NCBI RefSeq assembly: GCF_001649575.2
Contig: NC_051448.1
Coordinates: 18,686,830-18,750,829 of the forward strand
Direction of reading: 5' to 3'
From: Kryptolebias marmoratus
Lineage: Eukaryota; Chordata; Actinopteri; Cyprinodontiformes; Rivulidae
Length of the DNA: 64,000 nt
This document shows, in pieces, positions 1 to 12,449 of the stretch (within the stretch, counting starts at the first letter, position 1; the number at the start of each line of letters is the position of its first letter). The notes beneath the pieces are model-generated. The model ran no database searches, had not been told where the DNA came from, and saw only the letters and a list, made by a program, of their open reading frames with translations. A program made the translations under genes and the position numbers.

Positions 1-2185
1 AATTAAACGAAATAAACATTTGAAATATATGAGTTTGTATGTAATGTATGAATATAATATACAAGTTTCACTTTTTAAATGGAATTACTGAAATCAATCT
101 ACTTTTTCATGATATTCTAATTTTATGACCAGCACCTGTATAAATCTGAGCAGAACATAGTTTTCCTAAACTGTTAAATCAAAGTCACATTTAAACTTTT
201 AAAAGGTCAGATGATCAATGCTAAATATTTCCATGTAAGCAGCTAATAAAAGCTGGTAAGTCTAAAATAAATTTTGTATGCTGCGCAGATTTTCTGAACC
301 CAAACAAATAGCTTTTCTGATGAGATATTTTAACATTCTAACACAGATGTTCACGCCCAAACTGAACCAAATACTTTTAGATGTCTAGATTTAAAACAAG
401 GATAAGTAAAAAAAACTCCTATTTGTGTAGAGACACCAAATACCTTCAGTGTCTGAATCTCGACCTATTTGATTGTTCCTTCAGATGTCTTCATTTTGTG
501 ACAGCTTTCAAAAATGCTGTAAAACATTCAAAAGCCTCAAACATCATGAGGAAAGTCTTGAGAAAAAGAGAGTACTTCTGTTCCAAGACAATAAAATGGG
601 GTTGGCGACAGTTCTAAAAATCGGTGGTTTCATCCTCTTACAGTTCAAAGCTCTGTTTCGGTAGTCAGTGTCAGTTTTCTTGGTAAAATGGTGATTCAGC
701 TGCACAAGAGCACTCTAGTCATAGTTTTCACATGACGTCAGCTACAGAGAAACGCCGACCTGCAGGGCAAAGCTGCACAGCCATCTTTTGAACGTCTTTG
801 AGTATAGCTTGGCCCAAATAACAGATAATTTCTGTGCTACGGGACACACTGATCGAAGCAGAGACAAGCAAGGTTAGTGCTTTTACAGGAGTCTGTCAGA
901 AAAAGAAAATCCAGATGGAAGGAAATTGTGGATTTGTGCCATCAGACGTTCTTCCTTACCTGAAGAGGACAATGAATGGCAGCCATCGAAGTACACGCGT
1001 CTCTGAAGCAAACATTCCATTAAAGGTAAGATCACGCCTACTTTGTGGATTATGCGTTTAGCGTTTAGGTATGACATCAGCATGAACTCAAAAGGCCGTT
1101 CAGCCGAAGGTAACAGTAGTTGTAGGGAGGAAAGTAGCCAAGTTGCTACGTTTACATAAACCAATGTATTGATCTATGTTCACAAAATGATGGAGGAGGT
1201 CTTGAGAGGCTAATCGGTTGAAAGCAGCACAGTTTGCGCTGCACTTTGAAACCTATTCACGGATATTAAATGCTTCGTGCCAAAAAAATTGCAACTCATT
1301 TTTGTTTTGTTTTTTTGTTAGTTTGTTCTTTATACTGTTTTCAGTTTCCAGTCAGGTTTTAACGATTTCAGGGCATGATCAAATTTTAATGGTGATAGGA
1401 TCAAGAGAAAGAAAAAAAAAAAACAGCTTCATTGTTGTTTTGGTTTTTAGGATACAAAGTAATACTGGGAATGTGTCAAATAGGCTGCTGTGTCATTGTT
1501 TCTGAAAAACTCTGCATGTGAAACATCCACGATGGAAAGTGTTTTTGAAAAATCAAAGATTTTCTGAGCCAAAACTCCATTTGTACAGGACAGAAGATGA
1601 AAATCTCAGTGCATTGTGGACCAGAATTCAGTGCTGTGGCAAATTTTAAATTTTGCGAATTTTTGCTTTCTCTATCCTGCATTTAAAATGAGATATTTGC
1701 ATAATTCTCGTGCTCAATAATAAGTCCTTATCACCAGGCAGTTTATCTTGGGCAGCGAGCACATTATTCTACTCACATATATTCTGATTTCAACAGGTTA
1801 TTTCTGGAAGTGAGAGCTTGACCGAGCTTCTTTTTCGTCCCGCAAAATAAAGCCTAACATTTCACTGTCAAAGAGGTCGTTGACAAATGTTCCACAACTG
1901 TCGCCGCCACCGAGGAACACGGGGAGAGCAATTTATTACGCTCACCAGTCGCTCTAATCTTCAAAGGATGCTGTTATTGCAGGGCTTACATGGTTCTCCA
2001 TCCACACTCACTTTATCCAGCCCGTCCTGCCGCTGAGTGTCAGGTAGTGTTAGATTATAGCTCGTGTCAAGTGAACTCCCCTTGGAAAATGACAGCGCTA
2101 AAAATATTGATGCTGTGGCTTGTTTTTTTCCTCCCTTTTTTATTATCTTTTTTTTTTTTTCTAAAGAGCTCTAATATAGAAATGA
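1..2185. other. AT-rich non-coding DNA, nothing recognised
   Basis: Only short open frames interrupted on both strands, with no recognisable protein motif, RNA gene or repeat end. It contains short A and T runs. It could be intergenic or intronic. Confidence 0.5.
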
Positions 2186-2189
2186 TCTG

Positions 2190-2690
2190 CTTGTCACCAG
2201 GCCTCAGGGGTTTAGGGGTATATCTGGAGCGTCCGTTTGCTCTGCTTGAACCTTTAAAGGATCAAAGTCGGTCTCCAGCAGAGCAGAGTGGCGGTAACTA
2301 CAGTGCAGCGGGGGCACCATTCCCTCTTTGCACCATTGTGAGGTGTCTGAAAGTGGGGCTGAAGCTGCTCAGATTAGATTGTGCTGCTGGACGGGAGCAG
2401 GGAAAAGAGGCAAAATGGCACCGGGGTGGAGAAGAGAGTCGTGGGTTCGGAAGACAGAGGGAAATGGGGAGGGTGCTGGAGCTGAGAGCGGAACAGAGGG
2501 GGTGGAAACGAGGAGCCAAGCTCGCTCCCTCCTGGTGCCAGCACATTTCATCCTATTGTCTTTTTTCCCCCCCCGCTCTGTTTCCAACAAGTGTTGCCAG
2601 ACACAGTCCACAGCCCAGATGAAGCACTGGGCAACTAGTTTGGACGAGATGTGAGGCTACTGCGCGCGCCCGTCTGCCAAGCTTCTGATA
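2190..2690. other. GC-richer patch with overlapping unsupported open frames
   Basis: This patch is visibly richer in G and C than its surroundings, and frames stay open on both strands. The longest runs on the plus strand from 1990 to 2622 (210 codons). That frame crosses a T-run encoding a Phe/Leu stretch, then Gly/Arg/Glu-rich sequence without domain features. Frames open on both strands at once are what GC-rich non-coding DNA gives. It could be a regulatory or exon-proximal patch, but I see no supported splice structure or homology. Confidence 0.3.
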
Positions 2691-3099
2691 CTGACTTTGC
2701 CAAAGCTGCCACTGTATTAATTTGCTGGTTTAATGTTGTTTGAGCAAACAAGGGCAATGACTTCCACCTTGGATGGTTCCGCAGCATTAATATTTCTGTG
2801 ACTGCAAAGGCCAACAAAACAGCAGAATGATAATGAGAAAAATGTGCACCGTTTGGATTCAGAGTTTACTTTTACTCGAATATCAGTCATCTAATGCAAT
2901 TTATGTTGCCTGTAAATGTTTTCTTTAATTTTCTTTAACGCAGAACCTCTGAAAACTAGACTAAACTCTGCTTAAAAGTTGTAAAACGTCAATTCAAGTA
3001 CCTCAACTCCCCTGGCTCGACTTCTTTCCCTCTTTCCTTCTTGTTGTTTTGGACTTTTGGCAGGTATGTGTAAATGACTGTATGTTAAACTGAAATTGC

Positions 3100-3325
3100 A
3101 TGTCAGCTCTGTGGGCTCCTGTGAGCTGGTGATGAATGCAATTAGTTTCACATCGCTAATGCATAAATAATGACTCCCGCTGGAATGCAGTGAGCGTCCT
3201 CTGTCAAAATGCTGTCGTTCGCAGCTCTGAATCTCTCTCCTCCCCCCCCGAGCGCTTTCTATTTTATAGGCTAATAGAGGTCGGCATTGGAAATGTGCGG
3301 AGCGGTTTCCAAGTTGTTCAAGATA
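3100..3325. promoter_or_regulatory. possible conserved non-coding element
   Basis: Repeat-free stretch of mixed composition with homeodomain-like cores (GCAATTAGT, GCTAATGCATAAATAATG), a C-run and GC-rich words. This is the texture seen in vertebrate conserved non-coding elements. No alignment was possible, so the call rests on composition only. Confidence 0.22.
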
Positions 3326-3342
3326 GCATTTTTTTTCTTTTC

Positions 3343-3425
3343 ACCTAAAACTCATTCTGTTAAAGTGGGGTTCAGTGGAAAGGTGAATAATTAATATCTT
3401 ACCTGTTGTAGATAGCTTTTTAAAT
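3343..3425 (+). repeat. end fragment of the foldback repeat family
   Basis: Contains the words AAAGTGGGGTTCAGTGGAAAG, AATAATTAATA and CTACCTGTTGTAGATAGCT in slightly varied form. These match, as reverse complement, the right arm of the element at 8030-8580 (AACCCCACTT, AATTATTCATAACC, AGAGCTATCTACACCAGGTG). It is one terminal arm only. Confidence 0.5.
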
Positions 3426-3429
3426 GACC

Positions 3430-5115
3430 CCACCTAAAAACCTAACTGGTGGATAAATCTCTGATGACTGTCTTTTACAATTTGATTGACGGACGAGGAA
3501 AGTTACAGCTGCTTTATGAAGCTGCCGTTCTTCAAACCCTGTTGTATTTCTGCAGCAGCAGGCTACAAACTGTTGCCTTCTTTTAACCTAATCTTTTATC
3601 AAGATTTCACTCTAAGTCAAGGAAGTGTTTACCCTGAAGCGGGCGCCAGCGATTTCTGAAAGTCTAGTTTTGTTTATTGTCATTTTACGTTTGCAGGACT
3701 GTAGCAAGTAAAGATTCAAAAATAAATGTCTAAAACTGCAAAAGCAAGAAACCAGTTGAGCATTGTTGTGTTGAAAATACCTCTATAGGACCTCTAGAAT
3801 GGTGCACATATATGTAGACTAAAACTGGGCTAAACTGGACGAAATGTCATTATCCTGAACTCGGTGTTTACATTTTAGCCAAAACTTCATGTTCAAGATG
3901 TAGGTCCTGTCTGCGCTTAACACAGAAATTGAGCACAAAGGGTAACATCTGCTGCATTTGCACTTCTCATCCTCATGCAAACTATATTTGGTAATATAAA
4001 AAGATATATACAAACAGTTTCCAAAGTGGAGATTTGGGTGTACCTGTGTAAAGCTGACTAAGAGATTTTTAAGATCGATGGAGCAGTTTTTACCGTTCTT
4101 TGGTGTCCAGATGGTTTTGTCCCAACTCTGTTGTCGTTAAACTTTGATTGTGCGCTGCTGAGGTTAATCATTGAGAAGACAGGTATCAAGCTACAATTGT
4201 TTTAGGAGAATCTTAGGCAACACTTATGTTTTTGCTTTGCATTTTTATTTGATTATCAGTGCTAGCCCCACCTACCAGAGGATTGGCATGAGTATTTCAG
4301 CATTTTGTTGGAATTTCTGCTTCTTGTCTGAACAAAGACTGTGTTTGTTGTTTTTCAAAAGAAGAAATATATATCCATTAAAAGATAATCTGGAGGAGTG
4401 TAGCCTGGGTCTCAAAGGCAGACCTCTTTCTTAATAGCGCTCCTGGCAACTTTCAGCGTTCATCAACCACACGATAACACCATGATTTATCTGCGGCGTA
4501 GTTCAAGTTGTAATTCTTAGGTTAGGCCAAATATTTGACATGTTTTTACATGTATGTATTCAGCTTTACTCTTTACAATGACCCGGCGGCATTGTGTTGT
4601 CAGCACACAGCCTGTATATTCTTAAAACTCAATAAATGTAATTGCATCTTTGTTCTGACCACATTTCTTCTGCCAGTGAGTTAGTAATTGGGAAAATTAC
4701 CTTCAGATAAAACCAATATTGTTTCTTTGACACCTCGCAGCTGAACAAAGTAATGATTGTTTTTTTTTTTAACATGTTGATGTTATAACGTCATTTTTGG
4801 CAAATGAAAGGTGGTTTAAAAAGTAATGTTTAGACTACAAATCAACAGGAGCAAACAGAATAAATACCATGTTGGTGCTCTCCGGGATCTCAGGATTAAT
4901 AACAATTTAAAGCTTATTGTTTTATATATTTGTTAGTGTGTTGTTTAAATTAAGTAGTTAGAACTAAAGTTTTTAGGTTAAGACCATGTCTACACTACGT
5001 CAAAAATAAAAATAAAAAACAAATTTTCTTTTGCTGGGTTTGCACTCTCTGACACACACACAGTTTTTAACATTTTTTAAAACGCTTTCCAAAATTAATG
5101 TTTTTAGGAAGTCTG
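3430..5115. other. non-coding DNA, nothing recognised
   Basis: No gene, RNA or repeat that I can name. There are short A/T runs, and several polyadenylation-like AATAAA words that are expected by chance in AT-rich DNA. Confidence 0.45.
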
Positions 5116-5118
5116 CCT

Positions 5119-5404
5119 TGGCCTTTCTAGGTGGAGTTTATATGTTCTCTCCATGCATGTGTGGGTTTTCTCTAGGTACTCTGGTTTCCTGCAACAAACC
5201 AAAAACATGCATGTTAGGTTCATTGGTAACTCTAAATTGTCTCTGCGTGTGAGCATGAATGGTTATCTGTCTCTATGTGTCCCTATGATGGACTGGTGAC
5301 CTGTCCAGGGTGTCCCACACCTCTCGCCCTGCTAGAGATAGGCACCAGCTCCCTGCAACCCAGAAAGGAGAAGGTTGTGAAGAAAATGGTTGGATGGATG
5401 GATG
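5119..5404 (+). repeat. SINE-like dispersed repeat, body and tail
   Basis: Member of a family seen at eight places in this window. Shared landmarks in order are GGTGGAGTTTA, ATGTTCTC, CATGCATGTTAGG, TTGGTAACTCTAAATTG, GGACTGGTGACCTGTCC, AGGGTGTCCC, GGCACCAGCTCC and a GGATGGATG tail. This copy lacks the tRNA-like head carried by others. Such repeats are common in teleosts; I do not assign a class. Confidence 0.75.
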
Positions 5405-5409
5405 TTTAT

Positions 5410-8025
5410 GTTGTCTCCATGTAGATTAAAAAAAGAACAAAGCTTTTCAGAAACAATATCTTAGCAAGCTGTTTCAAATATGTCCATTATGCCCTGGAAA
5501 CCAAAACAACAGAGCTGTTGTAACACAGCATGGGTGTCTGGCTCATTTTATCCTGATCCTGTTGCCAATAAACCTCAATCATCTGCTGAAATGGTTAAAA
5601 CTGAGAGTGAATTGTAAACAAAGAAAAAACAACATTTGGGATATTCTGTGGCTAAGCCAAACATGTATTTTTTAGGTATTTTGATATGCTGGTAATGTGG
5701 ACGTTCTCGCCACATAGTGGCATGGAGTGGGTGTTTCAACATTTTTATTGTAATCATGTGAACAGAGATGTTTATTGTTAACTTTTTTTTTTTTAAAAGA
5801 AAAAGTATTAATTTAAAGAGATAGTCTTGCCTTTTTTAAGTGATGTTCTGTCAGATACCTATTACAGTATTTTTAGTTTACTGTTATACTATTTTAAACT
5901 ATTACCCCACTCACTCCGGAAGGAAACTTTTCTACTGACTAGAAGGTGGCCAGGCGGAGCGCTATATTTACCAGCTTCGGCACTTTTGGCATAAAACGTG
6001 GTCTATGCTTTGCACACACACGTTCCCGTAATAACACACAGGCGTTATTTGGTTAAGAAAACAGCAATAAACTAAACAATCAGTGAAATTCAAAAGTGTA
6101 CAGATTTTTAATGTTGCGTTCTTTCAAACAGGTATGTCATTTTTAAGAAAGAGTTGTTTTATACGCCTCAAAAACTATAAAAAATGGGCACTCATTTGGT
6201 TAACCTAGCCCGGATAAAGCTGTTTACCTCTTTCTCCTTACTCTGTGTTTCGTGACTGATGTCATTGCTAATAGGATACTAACTATTTAGATGGAGATAT
6301 TAAAGACTAAATGATGGCCATCACTGAGCTCAGCGTTGAACATGTTCCTGTCCAGTGTTGAGCTGTTGCTCACTGGGAACAGACTGTCCATCATCAGTGT
6401 AACTAGGAGACTGACACTACATCATCACATGATTTCCCAAGAAGCACATCAAGCATACCATTTCTCATACGTCTGAAACAGCTGAACGAGCTGTCAACTT
6501 AAAATTACACTTTAAAAAAAATCTATGCCACATTCCTGATTAGATTTTTTAACAGTGTGTCAGTTTTACTGATGTCCTCTTCAAACCTTCATTTCAAGTA
6601 TTGCAGTCGGCAACAGCATCTGCATTTATGTTCAAAGCTAACCATTTTAAAGACTCTACCTGCTACATCGACCAGTGATAATTCTGAAACGAGGGTGACT
6701 GTAGTCCGCCTGCTATCTAAGATCCATCCATCCATCACTCCACAAGAATGTTAACAGTTAATAGTGAACATCTGCCTAGCATAGAGTTCTCATTTTCCTG
6801 CCAAAGTAGCTTTTGACAAGTCAGGTCATAAACTCAGAATATGTCCTGGGGTGTCTGGTACCAGAATGTGAACAGCTGATTCTTTAGGTTCTGTGGGTCT
6901 TAGAGTGGGTCTGCTCTGAATCTACCTTGTTTTTTCCCTTACAGATACCATCAGATTTCTCTTGATACAAATCTGGAGGAATATGATTGCATGTCAAAAT
7001 AAAAGCAGTTCTTGCTGGGGTTCATTTTGCTTCTGCATGAAGGAGTTACCGGGCAGGCGGTCTTCAGAAATGTTTAGGTGTTATTGTCCAGGTGGAGGTT
7101 TTCCCTGGAGCATAAACACTATGAGACGAGGTGCACTGCAACCACTCACGCAGTCAACACAAAATCATCTCAGTCCAAATGAGTATTTGTTTTTATTCCA
7201 CTAAATAAAACTCATCCGTTTGCACAATGTTAGTTTACCTAACACTATTCCAAATCTAAAGGTATAAACATGTTGTCACAGATATGAAATTTTAAAAACT
7301 AATGGCTCCTTTTGCTCTTTCTGTGGAGAGCTTTCTGTTTCTAATCTTTCTAATCTCTTATCTAATCTTGTAATGGACTTAACAACCGTAGTTCGCCCAC
7401 ACACACACACACAAACATCAAGGATAAAAGTTTTCTCCATGAATTTCACAAATGAACCCTGCATGTATCATTTAGAAGTAAAACTGATTCAAAGTCGTCC
7501 ACACTACACCAAATGGGTCTCTGCTGTGTTTGCACCTCTAATCCAACAGAAAAACTGAGCTTCTTAAAAATGATTTACAAAGTGAAATTTTTTTTTTAAT
7601 CTTTATTTTCGGTGAATCTGTGTGGACTCAAAGTTCTGGGCTTTTGGTAAACTATGACATAGGTTTATTTTGAGCATGTTCACTATGACTGTGAGCTACA
7701 AACCAATACAACAATGGAGCCATTTTTACTGTTTTTTGATTTTTTTTCCCCAGTGTCTATCATGTATTATTCTGACCGTGTGCTGAAATTGTTAATAGAG
7801 GGAAAATTGTAAACAATATCAACAAAATAAAAATAAAAGTCATAATTCTTTGGGATTTTTTTTTTAGTTTAGCTCTTTTTCTGTATTTTGGCTTATCATT
7901 AATGTAGACTTAGTGTAAGTAATGTCATGTTTTTATTACAGTTGTGTGATGAAACCATCTGAGAAGACGAGACTTCGGATCTTGGCCTGAAGTGATTCAA
8001 AGTTCAGATCTTTGTGGGTTTCTGT
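5410..8025. other. non-coding DNA with one foldback-family end and a short AC repeat
   Basis: At 5816-5870 the word AAAGAGATAGTC followed by a T-run and GATGTTCTGTC matches 42412-42450 and resembles the foldback family terminus. A short (AC)n lies near 7397-7414. The rest shows no recognisable gene or element. Confidence 0.4.
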
Positions 8026-8029
8026 TGAA

Positions 8030-8590
8030 AGGATAAAAACAATATGTTACCTGTTGCAGATGGCTCTTTGAACGCCCTCAGGTTGCAGGGACAGTTTCAG
8101 ACTGATCGGATTAACACGGTAACAGCTAGTCTGAGCGGGGCCTAAACCAAAATGTTTCCATTTTTAAGCAGCTTCAACCTCAAAGAAACTCAAAGCCTCC
8201 ATGTGAAAGCAATTTTATAAACCTTTACATCGCTGTCAGTTTCACATTACATCATGTTCTCACAGCAATGTTATAATATTCAGTGCTACAGCTAGCTGCT
8301 GCTGTTATTTGTGTTTGGAAACAACCATAGAAGTTGGTGGAAGTACCCGTGCCTTGGAAAACTGATGGCAATGTATAAAGCCTTGTGAATTTTTTGAGAC
8401 TGGAGCTGTTTTAAGATGGCAGCAATCCACTTCAGTTTGGACACCGCTCCGACTAGCCAATAGCTCATAAATCCGGTCAGACTTAAATTTCATTTCCCCA
8501 AACTGAGGTCATTCATAGAGCTATCTACACCAGGTGAGGTATTAATTATTCATAACCTTTCCACGGAACCCCACTTCGAAGAAATTAGGA
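8030..8590. repeat. foldback (long inverted repeat) element
   Basis: The left arm (ACCTGTTGCAGATGGCTCT, then GCCCTCAGGTT, CAGCTAGTCTGAGCGGGG) reappears reverse-complemented in the right arm (AGAGCTATCTACACCAGGTG, AACTGAGGTCAT, CCGCTCCGACTAGCCAATAG). The centre near 8290 holds the palindrome CAGCTAGCTG. The arms are imperfect, implying age. No open frame is carried, so this is a non-autonomous DNA element. Related pieces lie at 3343-3425, 5816-5870, 15000-16130 and 42412-42560. Confidence 0.65.
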
Positions 8591-8829
8591 CTATCATTTT
8601 AAACTACCTCCTTGATAGATGTGCCGCAAGATGAAGGTTCTGAGACATCAGGGGAATGAATCCTGGCAGCTCCTTTCAAATGTCACCTGTGTCCTGCAGA
8701 CAGTTTAACGGCTGCGATTAAATAGTACACAAAATCAGAAACATGTGTATTACAGCTTGTCTTCCCTTTGTTGATGCTCTCTAAAAAAAAATAATAATTA
8801 GCTTAAAATTCCAAGACCACACATGAGTG

Positions 8830-8965
8830 AACCCGTGGCCTTCTTCTCATCTAGCCATCACCATCGCCGACTAGTTTATTAATGATAAATGTACTTGATT
8901 TAAACCCTGACAGGATGATTAATGTGGGAGAGACTATGAGTATGCTTCATGCATAGAGGATTTTA
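8830..8965. promoter_or_regulatory. possible conserved non-coding element
   Basis: Repeat-free, with TAGTTTATTAATGATAAATG and GGATGATTAATGTGGG words rich in TAAT/ATTA cores. Low-confidence call from composition only. Confidence 0.2.
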
Positions 8966-9640
8966 GTGGATGTTTTTTTTTTCTTTTAATAGAGCTAAAT
9001 GACAGATCCTGACTCACATCCCCAAACCCCACCAGCTTACCATCACTAACTTTTGTCGGTGAGGTGTCGGGGGGTCAGGAAAGGGGTTTGTGGTGCTGAT
9101 TACTATTCTCACCCAGAAGCTCTTGTTCCTTCCCTCCCTGTCTGTGCATGTTAGTTGGAGTCAGATGTGCGGCTTGCTTGGCTGGAAGCCACGTATTGTT
9201 CGTCCTTGAATGTGCGCTTTGTAGTGTCGTTTTTTTTCTTCTTCTTTTTTTTTTTACTTCTTTTAAAAGAAGCTGCAGTCCAAATTCATTTTCTGCTAAT
9301 GTGCAACGTCAGCTGTAGCCTGTGTGGCACAGAGCACAAGATGCTGGCTGCTCAGGACACTCGAATTTTTAAGGGCACCGGCAAAAGATAATTAACATAA
9401 TTAGTTCTTGTCTGCAGAAATGTACCAGATGCAGCAATAAAGAGGGTTTACTAACAGAGAAAACGGATGTACTGTCTGTAGGTCAGTCAGCTCTTTGGAC
9501 TGTTTAGATTTTGTAACTAAATTGAGCTTTGGGACAGTTCATTAATCTGTCAACAGATACTTTATCAATCTGCTGTCCAAAGCAGCAAACCAGCACAGAC
9601 CTACAGAATGTCAGTGAAATTAAGGACCCTGCACCGTCAA

Positions 9641-9664
9641 ACACACACACACACACACACACAC
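9641..9664 (+). repeat. (AC)12 microsatellite
   Basis: Twelve perfect AC dinucleotides, the longest pure dinucleotide tract in the first 14 kb. Confidence 0.95.
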
Positions 9665-9837
9665 ATCCAGGGCCTTTAAACACCAAGACAAGAATTAGGT
9701 GACAACAAACAGAACCAGAGAACATATTCTCATTAAAATTTATTTGCACTGCTGTGCAGCCATGCATGTCAGAGGTCGTTTTTTTATGATCATGCCTGTC
9801 TGTTAGCAAAAGATCTTGTGAACTAGTGGACTGAAAA

Positions 9838-10345
9838 TAACTGGATGTGCAGCTACAGCTGAATAACCTTTGGAGTCAGCCTGATTCTAGATGGCTTCCA
9901 CAGCCAACTGATCTTAGCAAACACAAAATATGACTCCAACTCTGTCATCTTTACAGATAATGAGCTAAAATAGGGTGTAGTAGTAGTAGTAGTAGCTGAG
10001 ACTGATCCACAACTTCTGAGCACTAACTGATTGCATGGGCATGTGTGTTCAAAATGTCTCCATTAACTGTTGGAATCAACTCTGTCAGCAAAACTTTCAG
10101 AAAGTAATCAGTGGGTTGACATCTACAACTAATTCATTTGTGGACTCGACCCATTTGAAGATGGCCACCCCAGCCAACTGGCTGTAGAAAACACAAAATT
10201 GGCTATAACTCAGCCAGTGTTACAGATTTTAGGCTACAGGAGAAGGAGATACAATCCATGACACTTTGTATTTCACCTTCAGCTGTCTCCAAAGTGCACA
10301 ATGTGCTCCAAAGTTATAAAGTTTGCCAAAGAAAAATGATTAAGA
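9838..10345 (-). repeat. multi-unit dispersed repeat (CTCAGCTAC family), two units
   Basis: Two related units, about 9870-10010 and 10130-10290, each carry on the plus strand: GATGGC then a CCA run, CAGCCAACTG, AACACAAAAT, a TCAGCC-type word, TTACAGAT and a TAGTAG/AGGAGA segment. These are the reverse complements of words at 38800-39375, 45340-45690 and 52970-53910. A short TAG triplet run (about 9975-9995) sits in the first unit. No coding capacity is visible. Confidence 0.6.
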
Positions 10346-10349
10346 CTGG

Positions 10350-11120
10350 CACAGTTTTAGGCACACAGAGGTCAGTGCATCAACTCCACGACTGAAGTTG
10401 AAATTCCTCTGAAAGCACAGGGTGATAACTGTGAACTTCCATGTATGCATCACAATGTTTTGATCAGCTTTTTACAAGCTGCTTGCAACTTGTTTACACC
10501 ATCTCGGGAAAGAAAAGAGAAAGAACTATAAAGCTGAACAGGCATTTCTGTTCCTCTGAAGCATTTGTTGTTTTGTCAGAAAATTACCGGAATAGAAACA
10601 TCGGGAAAACTTTTCCCTGTCTGTCATCCGTACAGTTGATATAAGCCGAAGATTCTGGCAGCCGAGGTGATTACCTGCTAATAATGCTCAGTGGGCATTG
10701 TTAGACAGTGGCTTTTTCGATACTCTGAACCAATTAGTCACAAATTAGGAATGTTTCTATTATTCAAAAAATTGGAGCAATAGTTTCACTTGTAAACGTT
10801 TGCATGAAGAAGTGAAATGAGGAGACAGTGACGGGCTCGCTGTATATTTTCAACCTTCAGAAAAAACCGTGCAGATTTTATTTTATTTTTTTCAGTTTTT
10901 TAATTTAAATCACAAAGTTTGAAAAGGGTCTTCCACGCTGCAGCTGCATGAACATAAAAGGTGAAGGTTTCATAACCGAAAGCTTTATGAGAGAATGTTT
11001 TTCTCAGCGAAGGCCTGATGCACTGCCAGTACGGGTTGGTATTCGATACACTCAGAGGCCAATACGTCCTTCAGGGAGAGACATACGGCCGTCTTTCATT
11101 TCTGAAATGAAAAAGTTCCA
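10350..11120. other. non-coding DNA, nothing recognised
   Basis: No named feature. An open frame from 10948 runs through the downstream simple repeat and has no recognisable domain. Confidence 0.4.
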
Positions 11121-11124
11121 CTCG

Positions 11125-11166
11125 GTGTGTCGGGTGTGTGTGTGTGNGGGGGGGGGGGGGGGGGGG
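11125..11166 (+). repeat. GT repeat joined to a G19 run, with one undetermined base
   Basis: A short (GT)n is followed by a single N at 11147 and a run of 19 G from 11148 to 11166. The N and G-run mark a hard-to-sequence site, so the true length is uncertain. Confidence 0.9.
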
Positions 11167-11621
11167 AACCGAAATAAAGGATGCAGAATATATCACATTT
11201 TCAACAAAACAACCTTTTCTTTGATGCTCGCTGTGGTTGTGAAGCTGAACTCTCATTCACGAGTCCTTCGGAGCAGAAAGGAAAAGCCCGGGTTTGTCAC
11301 ATCTTGTTGTCTGACTAAAAAAAGGGATGATTTTAATTGAGTGTGTCTTCCTGCTTTGATTCACTTTGTCCAACGTCACGAAAGATGTTTGAATGTCTTT
11401 TCTGATTACACGTTATAGAGCTGAAAAATGAAATGAGAGGAAAATGGTGCACATTCCAAGGTTAAAAAAAAAAACAACCTATTACTGATTACCCTGGACT
11501 TTTTTTTGCTGTTAGATGTAACTTAGCCATGTGTTCACTTTTTTCGTACTTTAAAGGGTTCAGAAACACAGTCATGAGAGAAAGGAAGTTTACCTAGGTT
11601 TTAGAAGGTTCTAAAAGTACT

Positions 11622-11914
11622 CACCTGGGGCATCTCTGGGTGGAGTTTACATGTTCTCCCTGTGCTCACGTGGGTCTACTCCAATTTCCTCCCACAGACC
11701 AAAAACAGGCATGTTGGATTAATTGGTAACTCTTAAAATTGTCCCTAGGTGTGAGTGAGAGTGTGAATGGTTGTTTCCATTGGTTGTGTCCCTGTGATGG
11801 ACTTGCAGCCTGTCCAGGGTGTCCCCCGCCTCTCTCACAGTGTCTGCTGGAGATAGACACCAGCTCCGAAAGGAGAAACGGGTGAAAGAAAATGGATGGA
11901 TGAATGAATGAATC
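11622..11914 (+). repeat. SINE-like dispersed repeat, body and tail
   Basis: Same landmarks as the copy at 5119: GGTGGAGTTTACATGTTCTC, TTGGTAACTC, GATGGACTTGCAGCCTGTCC, AGGGTGTCCCCCGCCTCTC, GACACCAGCTCC and an ATGGATGGATGAATGAAT tail. The tRNA-like head is missing. Confidence 0.8.
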
Positions 11915-12449
11915 ACTCACCAAAAAGAATCAAGTTTTTGAGTCATCTGATTCGATTTAGTCACATGTGCACACACAAGTTCCACACCCAATTCCCGCTG
12001 CTTTTTATTGCTAATATCACTGATTCGAAACTGGTTTGATGCATTTCATTGTGGAAAAAAAAAGAGTGAACTGCAGACTTTCAGCTCAGCTAAGGGAGGG
12101 GCTCTCCCAGAGACTGTGTGCAACATGGGATGAACCAAACAGTCACAAACGACTTGTCTGGATAACATATTCCCTCACTGTCCTAAGTTAAGTTGAAACA
12201 AGAATTCAGAGCTGCTGCTATTCCCACAGGGCTAACGCAATGGTTCGCTTGACGTATTTATTAAATGCAGTTATCATAGCAGCCGCACAATGGTGACTTC
12301 CTGCCCGCCTGTTCTCTTCTTTGCAGTCAACTTTGTAGCAGAGAGGTATCAGTGAAATAATAGAGAATAATCATGAGTCCCAATTCAGTGAAATGACTCA
12401 CACGTTTTAAATAATTTGTGAAGGACTCGTGCATCACTACTGCAGATAT

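Noticed and set aside
1990..2622. 210-codon open frame, the longest in the window
   Set aside because: It starts in unremarkable sequence, contains a Phe/Leu run from a T tract, and has open frames on both strands over it. No domain, splice or promoter support.
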